This document shows positions 15,937 to 20,717 of a stretch of DNA of 20,717 nucleotides, piece by piece. Under the pieces are notes generated by a model. That model ran no database searches, was not told the DNA's origin, and saw only the letters and a list, made by a program, of their open reading frames with translations. The DNA comes from Sulfurovum sp. (GTDB lineage Bacteria > Campylobacterota > Campylobacteria > Campylobacterales > Sulfurovaceae), in the NCBI GenBank assembly GCA_027029065.1, contig JALVGO010000247.1, positions 1,919-22,635 of the forward strand, given 5' to 3'. The translations under genes were made by a program, and so were the position numbers. Numbering within the stretch: the first letter of the stretch is position 1; every line of letters begins with the position of its first letter.

Positions 15937-16494
15937 ATGAATGAGTTGATAGAAAAAATAAACAGTGACCCACTGCTGATGCTCAGTGCCGCAGTTGGTG
16001 TGGTGGTAATTCTGTTTGTGGTGCTTGTGGTGATCATCTCCGCCATGCGCATCAAAACCTACAAAGACAGATTTCTCAATCTTCAGGTGGACAATGCCCA
16101 AAAAAAGAAACATATCGATACACTCGAGTATGAACTGAAGCGCTACCAGATGGACAACGCACAGCAGGCACAGCTTTTGGCACAGTTTGATGATACCAAA
16201 GCACGGCTTGCCCAGACATCAGAAACGCTTTCTGCCGTGCAGCAGGAACTTCAGGAGACACATAACCAGCTTGCACGGACAACGGCACAGTTTGAGAGTC
16301 TTCAGGGGATGCATGATGCACTCAAATCAGAATATGAGGCGATGAAAACACGCATGGAAGAGGTGCATGACGAGAACAACAAACTCAGGGTCAACAATGC
16401 CAGACTGCTGATGAAGCTTGAAACCGGTGAGCGTCTCAATGCCCACATGGAGCAGAGAAGACGTACAGGAATGTCCGAAGGCAGTGACGAATGA
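15937..16494 (+). CDS. Membrane-anchored coiled-coil protein of unknown function
   Basis: This is a 185-residue protein with a short N-terminus, one strong hydrophobic helix (about residues 13-36) and then a long charged, heptad-rich helix (about 42-170) rich in Q, E, K and L, predicted as coiled coil. The tail is basic then acidic. Topology suggests the coiled coil is cytoplasmic, but this is inferred. It resembles in outline the N-terminal part of RmuC-type or other scaffold proteins but lacks any nuclease domain, and I do not assign a function. It starts two bases after lolA and its stop overlaps the ppk2 start by four bases (ATGA), so it is co-translated with both. Confidence 0.8.
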   Translation: MNELIEKINSDPLLMLSAAVGVVVILFVVLVVIISAMRIKTYKDRFLNLQVDNAQKKKHIDTLEYELKRYQMDNAQQAQLLAQFDDTKARLAQTSETLSAVQQELQETHNQLARTTAQFESLQGMHDALKSEYEAMKTRMEEVHDENNKLRVNNARLLMKLETGERLNAHMEQRRRTGMSEGSDE

Positions 16495-17339
16495 AACTGC
16501 AGCAGACCTATTTTACCCAAGCGCTGCCCGAATACAGCGAAAATCCCTCGAAAGTCTTTAAAAAGAACGGTGATATTGAACGGAAATTTTATGAAAAAGA
16601 GAATTTGAGACTTCAACATGAACTGGTAAAACTCCAAAAGTGGGTCATCGAGAACGATCAGCGTCTTCTGATCATCTTCGAAGGGATGGATACCGCAGGG
16701 AAAAGCTCTACCATCAAAGCTTTCAATGCCTATCTCAATCCAAGAGAAGCACGTTCTGTAGCACTGCCAAAACCCAACTCCAAAGAGCTTGGACAGTGGT
16801 ATTTCCAACGCCATATCAAGCAGATCCCCAATGTCGGGGAGATCGTCTTTTTTGACCGAAGCTGGTACAACCGTGCCGGTATAGAGCAGGTCTTTGGGTT
16901 CTGTACACAGCAGCAGCATGAGCACTTTTACAAACAGGTCAACGGTGTTGAGGAGATGCTTGTCGATGACGGTATTTTGTTTTTCAAGTTTTATCTCAAC
17001 ATATCCTATGAGACACAGGCAAAACGTCTTAGACAAAGAGAGACCGATCCGCTCAAAAGCTGGAAGCTCTCGGAGCTTGACTACAAATCGCATGAGGCAT
17101 ATCCCACCTATGAGAAGCTTCGTGACAAAATGTTCCGCATTTCCGGTACACAGCATGCTCCATGGTGTGAACTTGATGCCAATGACAAGAAAAGAGCAAG
17201 GCTCAATGCTGTAAGATACCTGCTTTCAAATATTGATTACACCGGTAAAGACGAGAGTGTCGTTACCGGTGTCGATGAGAAGATCGTAACACTACACAAC
17301 AAAGGAGCATACGATGGCAAATGTCACCATCTGGCATAA
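16491..17339 (+). CDS. ppk2: Polyphosphate kinase 2 (class I PPK2)
   Basis: This 282-residue cytoplasmic kinase transfers phosphate between polyphosphate and nucleoside diphosphates. The P-loop EGMDTAGKSSTIKAF starts at residue 64 (lysine 71), and the Walker B/lid signature FFDRSWYNRAGIEQVFGF starts at 120. The substrate-facing motif LPKPNSKELGQWYFQRH (92-108) is typical, where many PPK2s read PT(D/E)xExxxxYLxR-like sequence. Length fits a single-domain class I enzyme. The start lies inside the end of the preceding gene. The last 26 bp overlap the next gene in another frame. Preference for ADP or GDP cannot be read from sequence. Confidence 0.92.
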   Translation: MKLQQTYFTQALPEYSENPSKVFKKNGDIERKFYEKENLRLQHELVKLQKWVIENDQRLLIIFEGMDTAGKSSTIKAFNAYLNPREARSVALPKPNSKELGQWYFQRHIKQIPNVGEIVFFDRSWYNRAGIEQVFGFCTQQQHEHFYKQVNGVEEMLVDDGILFFKFYLNISYETQAKRLRQRETDPLKSWKLSELDYKSHEAYPTYEKLRDKMFRISGTQHAPWCELDANDKKRARLNAVRYLLSNIDYTGKDESVVTGVDEKIVTLHNKGAYDGKCHHLA

Positions 17340-17667
17340 CCCAAGATGCAGCAAATCAAGAAATGCAGCACAACTGCTGGAAGAGAGAGGTGTGGAGGTT
17401 GAGGTGGTACGCTACCTCGATATGCCGCCAACCAAAGAGGAGATCAAAGAGGTACTGAAGATGCTTGGCATCTCTGCACGTGAACTGATGCGTACCAAAG
17501 AGGCGATCTACAAAGAGCTTGGACTCAAAGATGTCGAAGATGAAGAGAAGCTCATCGAAGCGATGGCGGCACACCCAAAGCTCATTGAGCGTCCTGTTGT
17601 CATCAAAGATGGCAAAGCGGCGATTGGAAGACCGATTGAAAAAGTGATTGAATTGTTGGGGTCGTAG
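17314..17667 (+). CDS. arsC: ArsC/YfgD-family thioredoxin-fold reductase
   Basis: This 117-residue protein has the glutaredoxin-dependent arsenate reductase fold. The active-site loop is HNPRCSKSRNAAQLL with nucleophile C12. The conserved arginines fall in LMRTKE (R60) and IERPVVI (R93), and a third is in IGRPIE (R106). The loop NPRCSKSR is closer to E. coli YfgD than to plasmid ArsC (NPACGTSR), and no arsR, arsB or acr3 lies nearby, so true arsenate reduction is uncertain. A strong AAGGAG at 17302-17307, six bases before the ATG, lies inside ppk2. It is the last gene of the lolA operon. Confidence 0.9.
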   Translation: MANVTIWHNPRCSKSRNAAQLLEERGVEVEVVRYLDMPPTKEEIKEVLKMLGISARELMRTKEAIYKELGLKDVEDEEKLIEAMAAHPKLIERPVVIKDGKAAIGRPIEKVIELLGS

Positions 17668-17677
17668 GTTGTACCCC

Positions 17678-17701
17678 GTCATCCCGGACTTGATCTGGGA
17701 T
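17678..17701. repeat. GTCATCCCGGA-type palindrome downstream of arsC
   Basis: ATCCCGGA (17681-17688) pairs with TCTGGGAT (17694-17701) across CTTGA, with one G-T wobble. The sequence, including the leading GTC, closely resembles palindromic intergenic repeats familiar from alphaproteobacterial genomes. It lies 10 bases after the arsC stop and has no T-tract directly after it, so terminator activity is uncertain. Confidence 0.6.
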
Positions 17702-17736
17702 CTTGATGTCGATTATACTTTAGACGTTCTTCTTCA

Positions 17737-17797
17737 TTTCTTTTTTTCTTTGTAGCAGCACAAAGCAAAAAAGAAACGAAGCAAAGAAAAAAAGAAA
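17737..17797. repeat. Long A/T-rich palindrome with two alternative folds
   Basis: The 5' arm 17737-17752 pairs perfectly (16 bp) with 17782-17797. The same arm extended to 17753 also pairs with the nearer segment 17760-17776 (17 positions, one mismatch) around an AGCAGC loop. The two folds are mutually exclusive. It contains GCAAAAAAG, also found just after the T-rich hairpin of the structured elements at 128-249 (with five A) and 2068-2192. It may act as a bidirectional terminator between arsC and sorAB. Confidence 0.65.
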
Positions 17798-17866
17798 AGC
17801 TGATAACGTGTGATTTTTGTCAGATTTCCTTGACAAGTTAAGGTAAACTATTAAATCGTTCTATAT

Positions 17867-17950
17867 GAACGCTGAACGCTGAACGCTGAACGCTGAACGC
17901 TGAACGCTGAACGCTGAACGCTGAACGCTGAACGCTGAACGCTGAACGCT
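17867..17950. repeat. (GAACGCT)12 perfect heptanucleotide tandem repeat
   Basis: There are twelve identical seven-base units without a single mismatch. The final unit supplies the last two bases of the TAG stop codon (17949-17951, minus strand) of the cytochrome gene. Perfect identity suggests recent expansion, and copy number is expected to vary between strains. The same unit occurs in degenerate form at 287-342. Confidence 0.97.
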
Positions 17951-18266
17951 ACTCCTCTTCCCCGTTCCCGTAATTCTCATACAGATAATCCACCACCGTC
18001 TTGATATCTTCATTTTTAATAGGCGCATTAAATACAGTGATCATCTTGATCACTTTGCGTTCCCAAAACTTTCTGGACTGTTTGCCTTGATTGATGGTGT
18101 AGCCCCATGAGTGGCACATGTTGCAGCGTCCTTTGGTGGCGTACATACCTTTGCCCTCTTTCATAGGGAATAAGATGTAGGGCATTTTGATGCCTTTGGT
18201 ACTCTCTGCCGAGGTAGTACTCACCACAGCTGCAGCACATGCAAGTGTTATGACAAACTGTCTCAT
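17949..18266 (-). CDS. sorB: Monohaem cytochrome c, SorB-like electron acceptor
   Basis: This 105-residue periplasmic cytochrome has a Sec signal peptide (about 1-20, ending STTSA) and one CNMCH haem site (C48, C51, H52). Later methionine M75 (in KMITVF) is a candidate axial ligand. It overlaps the end of the molybdoenzyme gene by four bases, so the two are translationally coupled, as in the SorAB sulfite:cytochrome c oxidoreductases of Starkeya and Campylobacter (Cj0004c/Cj0005c). It would pass electrons from sulfite oxidation to the respiratory chain. Its stop codon is partly built from the heptamer array, so loss of the array edge would alter the C-terminus. Confidence 0.9.
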   Translation of the reverse strand: MRQFVITLACAAAVVSTTSAESTKGIKMPYILFPMKEGKGMYATKGRCNMCHSWGYTINQGKQSRKFWERKVIKMITVFNAPIKNEDIKTVVDYLYENYGNGEEE

Positions 18267-19480
18267 GCTACCACCTCCACAGTCACTTCGTCAATACCGT
18301 TGAACTTGTAGCCGCCACGGTTCCATTTGACCTCATGAGCAAAAGGCTGTGTTTCACCTTTGGTGTTTGTCGCACGGGACATGACGGTCAGTTTTCCGCT
18401 CTGTTTTGGAGTGACAGGGAAACTGAAGGTACGGTAGGCGTAGTTGCCCTGTGTGCCGTCATCGAGTTTTGCTTCGCTCCAGCTTTTACCGCCGTCGGTG
18501 CTGATTTCGACTTTGGCAATGCCGTGACCGCCGTCAAACGCCACACCGCGTACGACCATCTGTGCTTCTGATTTGACACGGATGCCGTTTTGCGGGTAGC
18601 CGATGAGGGAGTTGACATTCATCTCTTCAATGGGCTTGGTTTTTGCTGCAAGATTGTCGGGGGTTTCACATTCGCAGTCGTTGTCCGGCACACGGTAGGC
18701 GTGGTCCATGAAGTGAAGTGTCGGTTTTTCGGTGGTTACTGTGATGTTGGAGAGCATCTTGATCCAGCTGTCGGAGTAGAATCCCGGCAGAACAAGCCGT
18801 ACAGGAAAGCCGTTGAGGTAGGGGAGTGCTTCACCGTTCATCTCATAGGCGATGATGATGTTATCATGTATTTTGGAGAGTTCAAGTGCACGGATAAAGC
18901 CGTCAGTTTTTGTGTAGACAGGCTTTTCAAGACCGTGAAATTTGATCCATGACGCATTGGGCTGCAGACCGGCTTTTTCAAGTACATCTTTAAGACGCAC
19001 TCCTTTCCATTTGGCACATCCCATAGCACCCGGCCCCCACTGAATACCTCCTGGGGTAGGGTGAAAGGCACTTCGGCTGTTGCCCCCGCATTGGAGTACC
19101 GAAGTGATCTCTACAGGTTTGAAGTCTTTTTTGAGTTCTTCAAGAGAGAGTTTCAGGGGTGACTTCACTGCACCGTCGATGGTGATGGTAAAATAGTGCG
19201 GATTGATGTAAGTAGGGATCATCGGCATATGCCATCGTACAAAGAAGAGGTCGTTGGGGGTAATGGCGTGTGTGAAGACGGCTCTGGGGGTCTCCAGCAG
19301 AGGCGGTCGGTCGGAGTGGGTGATGAGGGGTTGTTTCTGAGGAAAGGCAACATCCATCACTGGACGGTCTATGGGGTGGTCAATGTGAACTGCCTCTGTT
19401 GCTTCGGCACTGCTGCCAATGGCAGCAGCACCGGCGATAGCTGCTGTTTTTTTGAAAAAGTCTCTTCGTTGCATGGGCAT
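18263..19480 (-). CDS. sorA: Periplasmic molybdenum sulfite dehydrogenase, SorA-like
   Basis: This 405-residue sulfite oxidase-family enzyme oxidises sulfite to sulfate. A twin-arginine signal (QRRDFFKK, 4-11, then an alanine-rich stretch) exports it folded with its cofactor. The molybdenum ligand is probably C131 in LQCGGNSRS, and WGPGAMGCAKWKG (148-160) is a family signature. The C-terminal third (about 285-405) is the Ig-like dimerisation domain, with KVEISTDGGKSW. The ATG at 19480 has AGGA four bases upstream; the ATG at 19474 is possible. It forms an operon with the cytochrome. No cytochrome b5-like haem domain is present, consistent with the SorAB type. The presence of sulfite oxidation fits a sulfur-oxidising lifestyle. 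Confidence 0.94.
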   Translation of the reverse strand: MPMQRRDFFKKTAAIAGAAAIGSSAEATEAVHIDHPIDRPVMDVAFPQKQPLITHSDRPPLLETPRAVFTHAITPNDLFFVRWHMPMIPTYINPHYFTITIDGAVKSPLKLSLEELKKDFKPVEITSVLQCGGNSRSAFHPTPGGIQWGPGAMGCAKWKGVRLKDVLEKAGLQPNASWIKFHGLEKPVYTKTDGFIRALELSKIHDNIIIAYEMNGEALPYLNGFPVRLVLPGFYSDSWIKMLSNITVTTEKPTLHFMDHAYRVPDNDCECETPDNLAAKTKPIEEMNVNSLIGYPQNGIRVKSEAQMVVRGVAFDGGHGIAKVEISTDGGKSWSEAKLDDGTQGNYAYRTFSFPVTPKQSGKLTVMSRATNTKGETQPFAHEVKWNRGGYKFNGIDEVTVEVVA

Positions 19481-19824
19481 TCTTTCCTAATGATATTGTT
19501 TAGGAGGAATTATGAATAAAAGAGACTTGTATGACACTTAAACAGGGGTGTTTTTTCATCAACTTCTTTACAATGCTTTCGTTTTCATCCAGTATGTAAT
19601 TCACTTGAAGTGATGGAAGAGGCAACCCAAAGGGCAGTTTCAAACCCACAAAGATGACGGCTGCGGATGTTTTCCCGGTATTGGCCTGGAAAAGGGAATA
19701 TCTTTCAGTCTTTTGTGTGGATGTCAAAGATGGTGGAGCCAGAGGCTCCGATCCCGGGTAGGGAGGGAGGAGATAATAGATAAAGTGGTCATCATGCCAA
19801 CAGTTATATCGATGTCATCTTTCC
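19481..19824. other. 344-bp spacer between the LRR gene and sorA
   Basis: No convincing gene is seen. A perfect small hairpin GGAGCC-AGA-GGCTCC lies at 19735-19749 without a clear T-tract. An open frame on the minus strand from a TTG at 19727 to a stop at 19500 (75 codons) has no ribosome binding site and no recognisable domain; it could be a degraded gene. On the plus strand AGGAGG (19502-19507) precedes a ten-codon frame MNKRDLYDT-stop (19512-19541) with no downstream plus-strand gene. sorA probably has a promoter here, but I cannot place it. Confidence 0.5.
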
Positions 19825-20717
19825 TCACTGCAAAAGATACATGATCACGGCTGGCATACCGGGTGACATGCACTGATGGCTGTTGGTATTGAGGATGATC
19901 TGATAGGTTTGTGTATATGCAACATCGTCGATAAAATTTTGCACTCCAATATTGTCAGTATAGAGATTGCAGTTGTAAGCCAGGTAGAGGTATTGCAGAT
20001 TTGTCAGATTTCCGATTTCTGTAGGGATAGCGCCACTTAGTTGGTTGTTGTCCAAAAAGAGGGACTGCAGATTTGTCAGATTTCCAATTACTACCGGGAT
20101 TGTGCCGCTCAGTTGGTTGTTGTCCAAATCGAGGTACTGCAGATTTGTCAGATTTCCAATTGCTGCCGGGATTGTGCCGCTTAGTTGGTTACTGTACAAA
20201 TAGAGATACTTTAGATTTGTCAGATTTCCAATTTCTGTAGGGATAGCGCCACTTAGTTGGTTGTTGTCCAAAAAGAGGTACTGCAGATTTGTCAGATTTC
20301 CGATTGCTGCCGAGATTGCGCTGCTTAGCTGGTTATGGCCTAAATTGAGAGTTTGTAAATTTGTCAGATTTCCGATTGTTGCCGGGATTGCGCCGTTCAG
20401 TTGGTTTTCATATAAAAGGAGGTACTGCAGATTTGTCAGATTTCCGATTGCTGCCGGGATTGTGCCGCTTAGTTGGTTACTGTACAAATAGAGATACTTT
20501 AGATTTGTCAGATTTCCGATTTCTGTAGGGATAGCGCCACTTAGTTGGTTGTTGTCCAAAAAGAGGTACTGCAGATTTGTCAGATTTCCGATTGCTGCCG
20601 GGATTGCGCTGCTTAGCTGGTTATGGCCTAAATTGAGAGTTTGTAAATTTGTCAGATTTCCGATTGTTGCCGGGATTGCGCCGTTCAGTTGGTTTTCATG
20701 CAAAAGGAGGTACTGCA
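19825..20717 (-). CDS. Leucine-rich-repeat protein, 5' end outside the window
   Basis: The frame is open through the right edge, so the start is missing; about 297 codons are seen. Ten consecutive 24-residue repeats of the type LxxNQLSGxIPxxIGNLTNLQxL are visible, the plant-like LRR class. The protein ends with a non-repeat cap (about 50 residues) containing two cysteines, C in AYNCNLY and C in NSHQC. Repeats of this class form a curved solenoid used for protein binding. Units fall in a 4-unit superrepeat (288 bp): units 1-4 and 5-8 are almost identical. Without the N-terminus, export or anchoring cannot be judged. An extracellular or surface adhesive role is plausible for this class but not shown. 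Confidence 0.85.
   Translation of the reverse strand, partial: QYLLLHENQLNGAIPATIGNLTNLQTLNLGHNQLSSAIPAAIGNLTNLQYLFLDNNQLSGAIPTEIGNLTNLKYLYLYSNQLSGTIPAAIGNLTNLQYLLLYENQLNGAIPATIGNLTNLQTLNLGHNQLSSAISAAIGNLTNLQYLFLDNNQLSGAIPTEIGNLTNLKYLYLYSNQLSGTIPAAIGNLTNLQYLDLDNNQLSGTIPVVIGNLTNLQSLFLDNNQLSGAIPTEIGNLTNLQYLYLAYNCNLYTDNIGVQNFIDDVAYTQTYQIILNTNSHQCMSPGMPAVIMYLLQ
19825..20717. repeat. 72-bp coding repeats with 288-bp higher-order period
   Basis: The segment encoding GNLTNLQ recurs every 72 bp with near-identical DNA (plus strand GATTTGTCAGATTTCC). A larger period of 288 bp is visible: the sequence around 20413 recurs around 20701. Near-identity at synonymous sites suggests recent duplication or conversion inside the gene. 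Confidence 0.85.

Noticed and set aside
17314..17667. An arsenic resistance operon
   Set aside because: Only the ArsC-like gene is present; its active-site loop is YfgD-like and no regulator or efflux gene accompanies it.
17867..17950. Heptamer array considered as a CRISPR
   Set aside because: Units are seven bases, contiguous and without spacers; no cas genes are present.
19502..19556. Strong AGGAGG plus a nine-residue peptide and a weak hairpin with T-tract on the plus strand, like an attenuator leader
   Set aside because: No plus-strand gene follows within the window and the stem is only four base pairs; chance is likely.
19500..19727. A 75-codon minus-strand frame upstream of sorA
   Set aside because: Start is TTG with no ribosome binding site and no recognisable domain; kept only as a possible gene remnant in the spacer note.
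19825..20717. Regular 72-bp repeats considered as a CRISPR or satellite DNA
   Set aside because: They encode an uninterrupted LRR protein with conserved structural residues, so the repeat is coding.
1..20717. tRNA, rRNA, insertion sequence or prophage genes
   Set aside because: None could be recognised in the intergenic regions or coding frames; apart from the repeats noted, nothing indicates a mobile element.

Overview
The window looks like chromosomal DNA from a Campylobacterota (epsilonproteobacterial) chemolithotroph, most like Sulfurovum or Sulfurimonas. The gene order lolC/E-type permease, secA, divergent lolA matches what I recall from Campylobacter jejuni (Cj0941c, secA, lolA). The SorAB sulfite oxidase pair is of the Cj0004c/Cj0005c type. 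No database search was possible; this rests on recalled synteny and motifs.

Layout. (1) Positions 1-4186 are a minus-strand nitrogen-assimilation cluster: nirA-type siroheme nitrite reductase, then a fused four-cluster ferredoxin/DmsC-type membrane anchor, then the first 16 codons of a gene leaving the window, which context suggests is the nitrate reductase catalytic subunit. (2) Divergently, narK (4423-5703) is followed, after a small secreted protein on the other strand, by a PP2C phosphatase/Ser-Thr kinase with a C-terminal membrane anchor, a likely regulator of nitrate uptake or assimilation. (3) 7751-15934 is the cell-envelope block: mltG, a large AsmA-like protein, a LolC/E-type permease, secA and lolA. 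(4) lolA leads a tight plus-strand operon with a coiled-coil membrane protein, a class I PPK2 and an ArsC/YfgD-like thioredoxin-fold protein. (5) 17949-19480 is the minus-strand sorAB operon. (6) 19825 to the end is the 3' part of a leucine-rich-repeat gene made of 72-bp units and a 288-bp higher-order repeat.

Coding regions are very tightly packed: stops abut, and the AsmA-like gene overlaps an opposite-strand neighbour at each end. By contrast, three intergenic spacers (49-382, 1991-2266, 17668-17948) are filled with repeats. Each of these lies downstream of a minus-strand stop codon and has the same order: heptanucleotide tandem array next to the stop, then a spacer, then a long foldable palindromic element.

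The most striking observation is the pair of elements at 128-249 and 2068-2192. They differ in sequence but fold into the same five-helix structure. By my hand count there are nine compensatory double substitutions in 34 base pairs, none that breaks a pair, and conserved unpaired motifs (GGGC, ATATG, TTC). Selection on, or repair of, a folded RNA or DNA form is the simplest reading, and I do not recognise the family.
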